Assembly (NCBI RefSeq): GCF_001425905.1
Contig: NZ_LMDY01000013.1
Location: 378,177-442,176 of the forward strand
DNA: 64,000 bases
Reading direction: 5' to 3'
Source of the DNA: Methylibium sp. Root1272
Lineage (GTDB): Bacteria; Pseudomonadota; Gammaproteobacteria; Burkholderiales; Burkholderiaceae_C
In this document: positions 9,559 to 17,693 of the stretch, piece after piece
Numbering within the stretch: position 1 is the first letter of the stretch
How the letters are laid out: every line of letters starts with the position of its first letter
Position numbers and translations under genes: made by a program
The notes under the pieces: model-generated
Told to the model about the DNA's origin: nothing
Seen by the model: only the letters and a program-made list of their open reading frames with translations
Databases searched by the model: none

Positions 9559-11292
9559 ATGAGCGCAGCAGACGACGTGCCGATTCACGCAGATCTCTCG
9601 CCCGGCAGCGCCAGCGGCGGCAACAACCGCCGCCACCAGATGTTCCCGGTGCTGAGCGACACCGAGATCGCGCGCATCAGCCGCTTCGGCAGCGTGCGCC
9701 GCTACGCGCGCGGCGAGCGGTTGTTCACATCGGGCGAAGTGGGGCCGGGCATGTTCGTGCTGCTGGCCGGCGTGGTGTCGGTCACGCACCGCGACGGCCT
9801 CGGCCACGTGCTGCCGCTGGTGCGCCAGGGGCCGGGTGAGTTCCTGGCCGAGGTGGGGCAGCTCTCGGGCCGCCCGGCGCTGGTGGACGGCACGGCCGAA
9901 GAGGCGGTGGAGGCCTTGCTGGTGCCGCCCGGTCAATTGCGCGCACTGCTGGTCGCCGAGGCCGAGCTGGGCGAGCGCATCACCCGCGCGCTGATCCTGC
10001 GGCGCGTGTCGCTCATCGAGTCCGGCGCCAATGGCCCGGTGCTGATCGGCCCGTCGACCGCGCCCGACATGCTGCGCCTGCAGGCCTTCCTGCGCCGCAA
10101 CGGCCAGCCCTACCAGATGGTCTGCGCGCGCAAGGACGCCGACGCGGCGGCACTGATCGCGCAGTACGGCGCGGCCGCGGACGAGGTGGTGGTGGTCTGC
10201 CCGGACGGCTCGGTGCTGCTCAACCCCGGCGAGGACGCGCTGGCGCGCTGCATCGGCATGGTCGACACGGCCGAGCGCGACGAGCTGTTCGACGTGGTGG
10301 TGGTCGGTGCCGGCCCGGCGGGCCTGGCCACCGCGGTCTACGCGGCCTCGGAAGGCCTGAGCGTGGTGGTGCTCGACTGCCGCGCCTACGGCGGCCAGGC
10401 GGGCGCCAGCGCGCGCATCGAGAACTACCTCGGCTTCCCCACCGGCATCTCCGGGCAGGCGCTGGCCGGGCGGGCCTTCGTGCAGGCGCAGAAGTTCGGC
10501 GCCGAGATGCTGATCCCGGCGCAGGCCGTCGGTCTGGACTGCAGCCGCGCGAAAGACGGACCGGCTGCCGAGTTGCAGGTGAAGCTCGCCGACGGGCGGC
10601 GGCTGCGAGCACGCAGCGTCGTCGTGGCCAGCGGCGCCCGCTACCGCCGCCCGGCCGTGCCGCGCCTGGCCGAGTTCGAGGGCCGGGGTGTCTGGTACTG
10701 GGCCTCGGCCGTCGAGGCGCGCCTGTGCGCGCAGGCCGAGGTGGCGCTGATCGGCGGCGGCAACTCGGCGGGCCAGGCCGCGGTGTTCCTGGCCCAGCAC
10801 GCCGTGGCCGTGCACATGCTGGTGCGCAGCCCTGGACTCGCGGCCAGCATGTCGCGCTACCTCATCGACCGCATCGAGGCCACGCCCAACATCCACCTGC
10901 GCCCGCACACCGAGCTGTCGCGGCTGGACGGCTGCACCGCCGAGGGCCTGGAGGGCCTGGCCTGGCGCGACCACCGCAGCGGCGCCGAGGAGGCGCGCCG
11001 CATCCGCCACCTGTTCCTGTTCGTCGGCGCCGATCCGGAGGCGGCCTGGCTGCAGGGTTGCGGCGTGGCGGTCGACGCGCACGGCTTCGTACGCACCGGG
11101 CAGGCGATCGAAGGTGAGGCCGGCGACGGCTACCGGCCGGCCGCGCTGGAGTCCAACGTGCCCGGCGTGTTCGCGGTGGGCGACGTGCGCTCGGGCTCCG
11201 TCAAGCGCGTCGGCGGTGCCATCGGCGAGGGCGCCGCGGCAGTGGCGATGATTCATCAGTTCCTGGCGGCACGCGCGCCGGTCGCCGCCTAG
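9559..11292 (+). CDS. cNMP-binding / thioredoxin-reductase-like fusion
   Basis: A 577-residue three-part fusion. Residues about 30-150 are a Crp-type cyclic-nucleotide-binding domain (VRRYARGERLFTSGEVGPGM). Residues about 160-235 resemble a thioredoxin/glutaredoxin-like domain without cysteines at the usual site (VLIGPSTAPDMLRLQAFLRR). Residues about 243-570 are a TrxR-like flavoprotein with FAD motif GAGPAG (251-256), GGQAGASARIENYLGFP and NADPH motif GGGNSAGQ (399-406). The usual CxxC redox pair of thioredoxin reductase is absent: that position reads WYWASAVEARLC. It therefore probably passes electrons to another partner, or senses redox state. Similar fusions are annotated simply as FAD-dependent oxidoreductases. 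Confidence 0.88.
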   Translation: MSAADDVPIHADLSPGSASGGNNRRHQMFPVLSDTEIARISRFGSVRRYARGERLFTSGEVGPGMFVLLAGVVSVTHRDGLGHVLPLVRQGPGEFLAEVGQLSGRPALVDGTAEEAVEALLVPPGQLRALLVAEAELGERITRALILRRVSLIESGANGPVLIGPSTAPDMLRLQAFLRRNGQPYQMVCARKDADAAALIAQYGAAADEVVVVCPDGSVLLNPGEDALARCIGMVDTAERDELFDVVVVGAGPAGLATAVYAASEGLSVVVLDCRAYGGQAGASARIENYLGFPTGISGQALAGRAFVQAQKFGAEMLIPAQAVGLDCSRAKDGPAAELQVKLADGRRLRARSVVVASGARYRRPAVPRLAEFEGRGVWYWASAVEARLCAQAEVALIGGGNSAGQAAVFLAQHAVAVHMLVRSPGLAASMSRYLIDRIEATPNIHLRPHTELSRLDGCTAEGLEGLAWRDHRSGAEEARRIRHLFLFVGADPEAAWLQGCGVAVDAHGFVRTGQAIEGEAGDGYRPAALESNVPGVFAVGDVRSGSVKRVGGAIGEGAAAVAMIHQFLAARAPVAA

Positions 11293-11431
11293 CGTCGCGA
11301 CCGACCGCCCCGCACGGCGGGCCTGCGCCACCGGCGCAAACGCCCTTGCGCGAGCGCGTGGTGCGTGGTCTATTGATCCGAAGCAGGCGCGCCGAGTCTC
11401 TCTTCGCCTGCGGTCCGAGGAGGACACCACC

Positions 11432-11584
11432 ATGACCCTGTGCCCCATCGCCGTCGCCGTCGGCTGCAAGAAGTGCCCGGCCTTCTCGGTCTGCCCGCTG
11501 AAGAGCGTGATCGGGGACGTCAAGAAGCCCGACGACGCCGCGGCCGGCAGCAAACCGGCGCACCGCGACCCGGCGAAGAAATAG
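11432..11584 (+). CDS. Small cysteine-rich protein, 50 aa
   Basis: A 50-residue ORF beginning MTLCPIAVAVGCKKCPAFSV, with cysteines at 4, 12, 15 and 21 (C-x7-C-x2-C-x5-C). Its tail is polar and lysine-rich (KKPDDAAAGSKPAHRDPAKK). Four spaced cysteines suggest metal or Fe-S binding. A very good Shine-Dalgarno (GAGGAGGA) precedes the ATG at 11432. It lies between the reductase fusion and doxX, in a group with FNR-type boxes, so a redox or metal role is a fair guess. The family is unnamed to me. Confidence 0.7.
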   Translation: MTLCPIAVAVGCKKCPAFSVCPLKSVIGDVKKPDDAAAGSKPAHRDPAKK

Positions 11585-11790
11585 TCACAGGACGCCGCGC
11601 ACGCCGGGCTTCGGCCGGCGGGCCCTCAGCCGTTTTGAACGATGCCTTCACGTCCGGCCACTCCCGGCGCGCCTCGGCGCGCCTAAGCTTCCTGCATCGA
11701 GAAACCCGTTCCCCGGCCCGTGTGGCCAGCGCAGTGAGGAGCCGGTTTCGAAGCCGAACCGCATCTTTGCAACCTCACGGAGAAATTCTC

Positions 11791-12219
11791 ATGCTCGACA
11801 CCTTCAAATCCCCCCTGGCCCTGGTCGGCCGCATCCTGCTGGCGCTGATGTTCGTGCTGGCCGGCGCCGGCAAGCTCGGCGACATCTCGGGCACCGCGGG
11901 CTACATCGCCAGCGGCGGCGTGCCGTTCGCCTCGGCGGTCGCGGTCGCCGTGGGCCTGTTCGAGCTGATCGCCGGGCTGGCGCTGGCGGTGGGCTTCCAG
12001 GCGCGCTGGGCGGCGCTGGCGCTGGCGGGTTTCACCCTCTTGGCCAGCGTGCTGTTCCACCCCTTCTGGTCGCTGCCGGCCGACCAGGCCTTCGTGCAGC
12101 AACTGCTGTTCATGAAGAACGTGTCGGTCGCCGGCGGCCTGCTGCTGGTGGCGGCGCTCGGGACCGGCAGCATCGGCTTCGACGGGCGCCGCGCGGCCGG
12201 TCCGCTGGTTCGCGCCTGA
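11791..12219 (+). CDS. DoxX family membrane protein
   Basis: A 142-residue inner-membrane protein of the DoxX/DoxD-like family, with four hydrophobic segments (VGRILLALMFVLAGAGKL, FASAVAVAVGLFELIAGLAL, WAALALAGFTLLASVLF, VSVAGGLLLVAALGTG). The conserved GKL after the first helix is present. The ATG at 11791 follows CGGAGAA. DoxX-like proteins are linked to oxidative-stress complexes or quinone-linked oxidation in some bacteria, but the role here is not known. It is followed by an FNR-type box and the DUF883 gene. Confidence 0.9.
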   Translation: MLDTFKSPLALVGRILLALMFVLAGAGKLGDISGTAGYIASGGVPFASAVAVAVGLFELIAGLALAVGFQARWAALALAGFTLLASVLFHPFWSLPADQAFVQQLLFMKNVSVAGGLLLVAALGTGSIGFDGRRAAGPLVRA

Positions 12220-12241
12220 GCGGGCGAGCCGCCGGCTGCAA

Positions 12242-12255
12242 TTGACCCTGGTCAA
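12242..12255 (+). promoter_or_regulatory. FNR-type box ahead of the DUF883 gene
   Basis: TTGAC-CCTG-GTCAA: two perfect 5-bp inverted arms with the 4-nt spacing of FNR/Anr/Dnr-family sites. A TAGGAT hexamer at 12277-12282 would place the box centre near -41, the class II activator position. The box is 22 bp after the doxX stop and 91 bp before the DUF883 start. Confidence 0.5.
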
Positions 12256-12346
12256 CGGGCGGCCTCGTCAGGCGCCTAGGATGGTTCTTCACCCATCCTG
12301 GGCGCTTGGCCCCGCGGCCTCGCGTCCCCACGGCAAGGAGCACTGC

Positions 12347-12676
12347 ATGGACTCGACCACCACTTCCACCCCCGAGCACGCCACCCGCGAACGGCTGGCC
12401 CACGGCCTGCAGCAGATGGTCGACGAAGCCAATCACCTGCTGAAGGACGCGCAGCGTGCCGGCAGCGAGCAGATCGGCAGCACCCGCGAGAAGCTCGAGG
12501 CGCAACTGCGCCGCGCGCGCCGGGAGCTGGGCCGCCTGGAAGACGAGGCGCTGTACCGTGGCCGGCGCGCCGCACGCAAGGCCGACCACGCGGTGCATGA
12601 GCACCCCTACGTGGCGATCGGCGTGGCTGCCGGCGTGGGCCTGCTGCTCGGGTTGCTGATCGCGCGGCGCGATTAG
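12347..12676 (+). CDS. DUF883 (ElaB/YqjD-like) membrane-anchored protein
   Basis: A 109-residue protein. The first 80 residues are charged and helical (QQMVDEANHLLKDAQRAGSE, LRRARRELGRLEDEALYRG), and the C-terminus has one membrane helix (YVAIGVAAGVGLLLGLLIARR). This layout matches the ElaB/YqjD/YgaM family, whose members bind ribosomes and sit in the inner membrane in stationary phase in E. coli. The ATG at 12347 follows GGCAAGGAG. An FNR-type box about 98 bp upstream suggests induction at low oxygen. Confidence 0.9.
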   Translation: MDSTTTSTPEHATRERLAHGLQQMVDEANHLLKDAQRAGSEQIGSTREKLEAQLRRARRELGRLEDEALYRGRRAARKADHAVHEHPYVAIGVAAGVGLLLGLLIARRD

Positions 12677-12687
12677 AGGCGGTTGCC

Positions 12688-14142
12688 TCAGCGCCGTGCG
12701 GGCCCGCGTGCCGGGGGCTTGCGACGCACCGGCGCAGCGGGCAGCACCACCACGCGGCGCAGCTTGCCGCTCGCACGCTGGCGCAGCGGCTCGGCCGCGC
12801 TCATCGAGATGCGGGTACCGCTCACGCCGTGGTGCGCCAGGAAGGCGGCGAGCGCACGCCGCGATTGCGTGAACGCCGCGCGCGCGTCGCCGACCGAGGC
12901 CTCGAAGCGCAGTTCGATCGAATCACCGTTGCTGCCGCACAGCGCCTGGAATTGCGTGACGTGCGCGCCCTCCTCGATCGCGGTCTCCAGCGCCAGCGGC
13001 AGGATGGTCACCGGCCGGTGCTGCGCGTCGCGCAGCCGCAGCGTGTCGTCGGCGCGGCCCTGCACCTCGATCAGCGGGAAGGCGCTGCCGCAGCTGCAGC
13101 GCTCCGCCACGCGGCGCACCCGGTCGCCGAGCTGGTAGCGCAGCAGCGGCTGCGTCAGGTTGGCCAGGTTGGTGAGCAGCGTGCTGTGCGACATCTCGCC
13201 CATCGGCAGCGGCTGCAGCTGCTCGTCCACCGGCTCCAGCACCAGCCAGTCGTCGTTCAGGTGCAGCTCGCCGTGGGCGCACTCCCAGGCGATGGTGAAG
13301 AACTCGGAGGCGCCGTAGTTGTTGCGCACCGGGCAGCCGAAGGCGGCCTGGATCTGCTCGCGCTGCTCGGCCGAGAGCTGCTCGCCGCCCATCCAGACCT
13401 CCTTCAGGGTCAGCCGCAGCTGGGCGCTGCCCTCCGGCCGCTGCTGCAACTGCGCCAGCGCGGCGGCGCAGCTCGGGTAGGTGATCAGCACGCTGGGTTG
13501 CAGGGCCTGCAGCGCCTGCGCCACGTCGCGCAGCGGCTCGAGCACCGAGAGCACGCGGATCTCCGGCGCCAGCGCGGCCGGCACCAGGCGGCGCAGCCGT
13601 TCCATGCTCACCAGTCCGGCGAAGTGGCCGCCGGTGGCGCCGACGAAAGCGAAGCGCTGGCGCGCACCCCAGCTGCCCAGCGAGGCCTGGCCGGGTCCCG
13701 CGCCGCGCAGCCGCAGCGCGTCGATCGCGTCGTAGGCCGCCAGGCTGCGCGCGTCCTGCACGAACACACCCGGCTCGCCGCTCGTGCCGGAGCTGGTCCA
13801 CAGCAGGTAGTCGCCGAGCCAGGCGTCGGCGATGCACTGCGGGTCGGCCACGAAGGCCTGCGCGGCGGCGCGGTTGATGCGCCGGTCGGTGGCCCAGTCG
13901 TCGAAGTGCGCCATCAGCTCGGCCTTGCTCACCGGCCGGAAGTCGGCGAGTTCGCGCGCGTCGGGGTGGCGCCGGCGATAGAACGGCGAGCCGCGCAGCG
14001 TGGCGTCGATCAGCCGCGACAGCCGCTGCCCGTGCAGGCGCTGCCCCGCGCCCGCCGGGTCGAGCCCGGCGCACCAGGTCTCGCTCCACGCCTGCATCCA
14101 CAGCCAGGTGTCGAAGGGTGGCGAGGGATGTTGCGCGGTCAT
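12688..14142 (-). CDS. CapK/PaaK-like adenylate-forming enzyme
   Basis: A 484-residue protein of the phenylacetate-CoA ligase/CapK type. The ATP-binding motif is LLWTSSGTSGEPGVF; later motifs include NNYGASEFFTIAWECAHG and the C-terminal ASGKLRRV. These enzymes adenylate an organic acid and pass it to CoA or another acceptor. The acid is not evident. A run of cysteines (ERCSCGSAFPLIEVQGR) matches the metal-binding loop of some PaaK-like enzymes. The ATG at 14142 begins MTAQHPSPPF. The gene stands alone, divergent from the usp-fnt pair, and shares their 123 bp control region with its FNR box. Confidence 0.85.
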   Translation of the reverse strand: MTAQHPSPPFDTWLWMQAWSETWCAGLDPAGAGQRLHGQRLSRLIDATLRGSPFYRRRHPDARELADFRPVSKAELMAHFDDWATDRRINRAAAQAFVADPQCIADAWLGDYLLWTSSGTSGEPGVFVQDARSLAAYDAIDALRLRGAGPGQASLGSWGARQRFAFVGATGGHFAGLVSMERLRRLVPAALAPEIRVLSVLEPLRDVAQALQALQPSVLITYPSCAAALAQLQQRPEGSAQLRLTLKEVWMGGEQLSAEQREQIQAAFGCPVRNNYGASEFFTIAWECAHGELHLNDDWLVLEPVDEQLQPLPMGEMSHSTLLTNLANLTQPLLRYQLGDRVRRVAERCSCGSAFPLIEVQGRADDTLRLRDAQHRPVTILPLALETAIEEGAHVTQFQALCGSNGDSIELRFEASVGDARAAFTQSRRALAAFLAHHGVSGTRISMSAAEPLRQRASGKLRRVVVLPAAPVRRKPPARGPARR

Positions 14143-14193
14143 GGCGGGGCGACGGGCATGCGGTCGATTATGGGCAGCCGCCGTGTGCCCTGG

Positions 14194-14207
14194 TTGATGG
14201 ATATCAA
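14194..14207 (+). promoter_or_regulatory. Perfect FNR/Anr box ahead of usp-fnt
   Basis: TTGAT-GGAT-ATCAA matches the FNR/Anr consensus exactly. Its centre is 65 bp upstream of the usp ATG. A TACGGT hexamer at 14230-14235 would make a -10 element with the box at -41.5, the class II position. The box is also 52 bp from the divergent PaaK-like start and could act there too. Confidence 0.72.
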
Positions 14208-14265
14208 GCCGTGCCGGGCGATCGTGGCCTACGGTGTCGGGAGGGCGGGCATGAGGAGCATGGCG

Positions 14266-15111
14266 ATGAGCAACGATCTGACATCGATCCTGGTTCATCT
14301 GGACGACGACGCCGACGGCTGCGCGCGGCGGTTGCAGGCGGCGCAGCGCGTGGCCGCCGCGCACGGGGCCCGGCTCGACACGCTGTACGCGGTGACGCCG
14401 TCGGTGCTGCAGAACCCGTATGCCTTCACCGTCGAGACAGGCGCGGCCTCGCTGCTGATCGGCGCGGAGGCCGCGCAGCGCGAACGCGCGCGCAGCGTGT
14501 TCGAGCACGCCCGGGCCCGCGCCGGCGGCCTGCCCGGGGTGAGCTGGCACGAGGCGCGCGGCGAACCGGTAGCTGCCATCGTCCGCCGCGGCTGGGCGTC
14601 CGACCTGCTGGTGCTGGGTCAGCACGATCCGGACGCCGAGGGCCGGAGCGGCGCGCCGCCCCACTTCGCCACCTCGGTGCTGGTCGACAGCGGCAAGCCG
14701 GCGCTCGTGCTGCCTTACGTGGACACCGGCGCAGCGCTCGGCGACACCGTGCTCGTGGCGTGGAAGCCCACGCGCGAGTCGGCGCGTGCCGTCACCGCGG
14801 CGCTGCCGCTGCTGCGGCGGGCGCGCCAGGTGCACGTAATCGCCTGGGACGAATGGGAAGACCCCGATGCGCGCACGCCGCTGGAGATCGAATCCTTCCT
14901 GCAGCACCACGACATCGCGGCCACGCTGCACCGCGGCGTGCGGCCGAGCGGTGGGCTGGGCGAACTGCTGTTGTCGCAGGCGGCGGACCTGCAGGCCGAC
15001 CTGCTGGTGATGGGCTGCTACGGCCACGGCCGGGCGCGCGAGTGGGTGCTGGGCGGCGTGACGCGCACGGTGCTGCGCTCGATGACGCTGCCGGTGCTGA
15101 TGGTGCACTGA
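14266..15111 (+). CDS. Tandem universal stress protein
   Basis: A 281-residue protein with two UspA domains. The second carries the full ATP-binding signature MGCYGHGRAREWVLGGVTRT (G-2X-G-9X-G-T). The first has a weaker version (VLGQHDPDAEGRSGAPPHFA). Of three in-frame ATGs I chose 14266 because AGGAG (14254-14258) lies 7 nt before it. Tandem Usp proteins in Proteobacteria are often induced by FNR/Anr at low oxygen; the perfect FNR box upstream fits that. The FNT channel gene follows after 34 bp, probably in the same transcript. Confidence 0.92.
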   Translation: MSNDLTSILVHLDDDADGCARRLQAAQRVAAAHGARLDTLYAVTPSVLQNPYAFTVETGAASLLIGAEAAQRERARSVFEHARARAGGLPGVSWHEARGEPVAAIVRRGWASDLLVLGQHDPDAEGRSGAPPHFATSVLVDSGKPALVLPYVDTGAALGDTVLVAWKPTRESARAVTAALPLLRRARQVHVIAWDEWEDPDARTPLEIESFLQHHDIAATLHRGVRPSGGLGELLLSQAADLQADLLVMGCYGHGRAREWVLGGVTRTVLRSMTLPVLMVH

Positions 15112-15145
15112 GCATGCAGACCCGCGTGCCCCGCCGGCACCGCGC

Positions 15146-15943
15146 ATGAGCGACCTGTACGGGCTCGACGCCTACGCGCCGAAGGAGATCGCCGCGCGCG
15201 TCAGCGAGATCGGCGTCGCCAAGGCGCGGCTGCCGGGGCTGTCGCTGGCGCTGCTGGGCGTGCTCGCCGGGGCCTACATCGGCCTGGGCGCCATGATGTC
15301 CACGCTGGTGGCGAGCGATGCCACGCTGGGTTTCGCGGTGTCGCGCCTGCTCGGCGGGCTGGTGTTCTCGCTCGGCCTGATGCTGGTGGTGGTGGCGGGT
15401 GCGGAGCTGTTCACCGGCAACAACCTGCTCGTGATGGCCTGGGCCGGCGGGCGCATCGGCGGTCTCGAGCTGCTGCGCCACTGGGCGCTGGTGGGCGCGG
15501 CCAATCTGGTCGGTGCGGCTGGCCTGGCGCTGCTGGTCTGGCTGTCGGGCCACGGCGCGCTGCAGCAGGGAGAGGTGGGCCGCACCGTGGTCCGTATCGC
15601 GACCGCGAAGGCGCAGCTGCCACTGGCCGAGGCCTTCTTCCGTGGCGTGCTGTGCAATGTGCTGGTCTGCATGGCGGTGTGGATGGCGCTGGCCGGGCAC
15701 AGCGTGACCGACAAGCTGCTGGCCATCGTGTTCCCGGTCACCGCCTTCGTCGCCGCCGGCTTCGAGCACTCGATCGCCAACCTGTACTTCTTTCCGCTGG
15801 CGCTGCTGCTGGGCGCGCCGCTCGCCGCAGCCGACATCGCAAGCAATCTGCTCGCGGTGATCGCCGGCAACCTGGTCGGCGGCGGCGTGCTGGTGGCGCT
15901 GGTCTACTGGGTGATCTACCTGCGGCCGGCGTCGCGCGACTGA
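15146..15943 (+). CDS. Formate/nitrite transporter family channel
   Basis: A 265-residue inner-membrane channel of the FNT family (FocA/NirC/HdeD-like). It has six hydrophobic segments, and the family motifs GAELFTGNN, GFEHSIANLYFFP and NLVGGGV are intact. FNT channels pass small monovalent anions such as formate, nitrite or hydrosulfide. Which one is used here cannot be read from sequence. Co-transcription with usp under an FNR box favours nitrite or formate under low oxygen. The 3' end overlaps the convergent sigma-factor gene by 28 bp. Confidence 0.93.
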   Translation: MSDLYGLDAYAPKEIAARVSEIGVAKARLPGLSLALLGVLAGAYIGLGAMMSTLVASDATLGFAVSRLLGGLVFSLGLMLVVVAGAELFTGNNLLVMAWAGGRIGGLELLRHWALVGAANLVGAAGLALLVWLSGHGALQQGEVGRTVVRIATAKAQLPLAEAFFRGVLCNVLVCMAVWMALAGHSVTDKLLAIVFPVTAFVAAGFEHSIANLYFFPLALLLGAPLAAADIASNLLAVIAGNLVGGGVLVALVYWVIYLRPASRD

Positions 15944-17202
15944 GCGGCCCGGTCCAGCAGCAGCTCGCGCTCGCGCGCATTGCGCGTCAGCCCTGCCGCC
16001 CGCTCGAACTCCGCGTGCGCCTCGTCGTGACGGCCCAGCTTGGCCAGCAGGTCGCCGCGCACGCTGGGCAGCCAGTGGTAGCCGGCGAGCGCCGGGCTCG
16101 ATGCGATCGCATCGACGATCTCCAGCCCCGCTGCCGGTCCGAAGGCCATGCCGACCGCGACCGCGCGGTTGAGCTCGATCACCGGAGACGGCGCCACCTG
16201 CGCCAGCGCGTCGTACAGCGCCACGATCAGCGGCCAGTCGGTGTCGGCGGCCTTCGCCGCGCGCGCATGGCAGGCCGCGAGTGCCGCCTGCAGCGCATAC
16301 GGCCCGCGCAGGCCGCCCAGCGCCGTGGCGCGCTCCAGCGCGGCCAGGCCGCGGCGGATCAGCAGCGGGTCCCAGCGCGCGCGGTCCTGGTCGAGCAGCA
16401 GCACCGGCCGCCCTCGCACATCGGTGCGGGCCGCGGTGCGCGAGGCCTGGATCTCCATCAGCGCCACCAGGCCGTGCACCTCGGGCTCGTCGGGCGCCAG
16501 CCCGGCCAGCACGCGGCCCAGGCGCAGCGCCTCGTCGCACAACGCCGGGCGCATCCAGTCGTCGCCCGCGGTGGCCGCGTAGCCCTCGTTGAAGATCAGG
16601 TAGACCACCTCCAGCACCGAGGCGAGGCGAGGCGCGCGCTCCTGGGCCTGCGGCACCTCGAAGGGCACGCGGGCCGCGCTCAGCGTGCGCTTGGCGCGCA
16701 CGATGCGCTGCGCGATCGTCGCCTCCGGCGCCAGGAAGGCGCGCGCGATCTCGTCGGTGCTCAGCCCGCCCAGCAGGCGCAGCGTGAGCGCCACGCGCGC
16801 CTCGGTGCCGAGCACCGGATGGCAGGCGGTGAAGATCAGGCGCAGCAGGTCGTCGCCGATGTCGTCCTGGCGCGCCGCGTCGAGCGCATCGACGAAGTCC
16901 GGCACCACGCTGGCCTGCAGCGCGTCGAGGTCTGCGCCGAGTTCCTGCTGCTTGCGCGCGTGCAGCGCGTCCTGCCGCAGCCGGTCGAGCGCGCGGTGCT
17001 TGGCGGTGGTCATCAGCCAGGCCCCGGGGTTGTCGGGCAGGCCGTCGACGGGCCAGTGCTCGAGCGCCGCAACGAGCGCGTCCTGCGCCAGCTCCTCGGC
17101 CACGCCGACGTCGCGCACCATGCGCGCCACGACGGCGACGATCCTGGCCGATTCGATGCGCCAGACGGCATCGATCGCGCGCTGCGTGTCGGTCGTCGCC
17201 AC
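15916..17202 (-). CDS. ECF sigma factor of the ECF42 type
   Basis: A 428-residue RNA polymerase sigma factor with a long C-terminal domain, as in ECF42/DUF6596. The sigma-2 region is near the N-terminus (VAEELAQDALVAALEHWP, AWLMTTAKHRALDRLRQ). Sigma-4 is at about 125-175 (LLGGLSTDEIARAFLAPEAT, IAQRIVRAKRTL). The TPR-like C-terminal domain contains VVYLIFNEGYAA and SPVIELNRAVAVGMAFGP. The GTG at 17202 is taken because no ATG precedes the sigma fold and the VOC gene stops 15 bp upstream. ECF42 factors are usually linked to YCII (DGPF) proteins instead of an anti-sigma factor; two such genes head this operon. Confidence 0.92.
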   Translation of the reverse strand: MATTDTQRAIDAVWRIESARIVAVVARMVRDVGVAEELAQDALVAALEHWPVDGLPDNPGAWLMTTAKHRALDRLRQDALHARKQQELGADLDALQASVVPDFVDALDAARQDDIGDDLLRLIFTACHPVLGTEARVALTLRLLGGLSTDEIARAFLAPEATIAQRIVRAKRTLSAARVPFEVPQAQERAPRLASVLEVVYLIFNEGYAATAGDDWMRPALCDEALRLGRVLAGLAPDEPEVHGLVALMEIQASRTAARTDVRGRPVLLLDQDRARWDPLLIRRGLAALERATALGGLRGPYALQAALAACHARAAKAADTDWPLIVALYDALAQVAPSPVIELNRAVAVGMAFGPAAGLEIVDAIASSPALAGYHWLPSVRGDLLAKLGRHDEAHAEFERAAGLTRNARERELLLDRAAQSRDAGRR

Positions 17203-17216
17203 CGGCCGCTTGCCGT

Positions 17217-17630
17217 TCAGGCCGCGCCCGCGGCCGAGGGATCGCCGCTCATGTGCACCAGCTCCCAGATGTGGCCGTCGAGGTCCTCGTAGCCGTGACC
17301 GTACATGAAGCCGTGGTCCTGCGGTGGCCGCGGCACCGTGGCGCCGGCGGCCAGCGCCTTGGCGACCAGTGCGTCCACCTCGGCGCGGCTCTCGCACGAC
17401 AGGCACACCAGCACCTCGGTGGTCTGCCTCGCATCGGCGATCGGCTTGTCGGTGAAGCCCTTGAAGAAGGGCTCGGTGAGCAGCATCGCATAGAGGTTCG
17501 GCGCCAGCACCAGGCACGCGGCCAGGTCGTTGGTGAAGTTCGCATCGAAGCCGTAACCCAGGGCCTTGAAGAAGGCCATCGAGCGCGGCAAGTCCTTGAC
17601 GGGCAGGTTGACGAAGATCTGTTGGTGCAT
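17217..17630 (-). CDS. VOC (glyoxalase-like) family protein
   Basis: A 137-residue protein of the vicinal oxygen chelate fold with two beta-alpha-beta-beta-beta modules (MHQQIFVNLPVKDLPRSMAF, HGFMYGHGYEDLDGHIWELV). The ending DLDGHIWELV contains the Glu that often binds metal in this fold. The substrate is unknown. It belongs to the minus-strand run of YCII, YCII, SRPBCC, VOC and ECF42 genes. VOC proteins recur with ECF42-type sigma factors, so it is probably a target or effector of that regulon. Confidence 0.9.
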   Translation of the reverse strand: MHQQIFVNLPVKDLPRSMAFFKALGYGFDANFTNDLAACLVLAPNLYAMLLTEPFFKGFTDKPIADARQTTEVLVCLSCESRAEVDALVAKALAAGATVPRPPQDHGFMYGHGYEDLDGHIWELVHMSGDPSAAGAA

Positions 17631-17693
17631 GGCGGGCCTCGCGGAGACGGTGGGTGGAAAAGGGGAGAGAGGCAGCGCGGTGGAGTGCGGCGC

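Noticed and set aside
11666-11683. Two GGCGCGCC octamers 2 bp apart upstream of doxX
   Set aside because: Self-complementary GC-rich repeats are common at this base composition. No T-run or regulator link supports a role.
14143-15147. N-terminal extension of the PaaK-like frame to 819 residues
   Set aside because: The extra part is antisense to the universal stress protein gene and has no similarity to the enzyme. The ATG at 14142 is the proper start.
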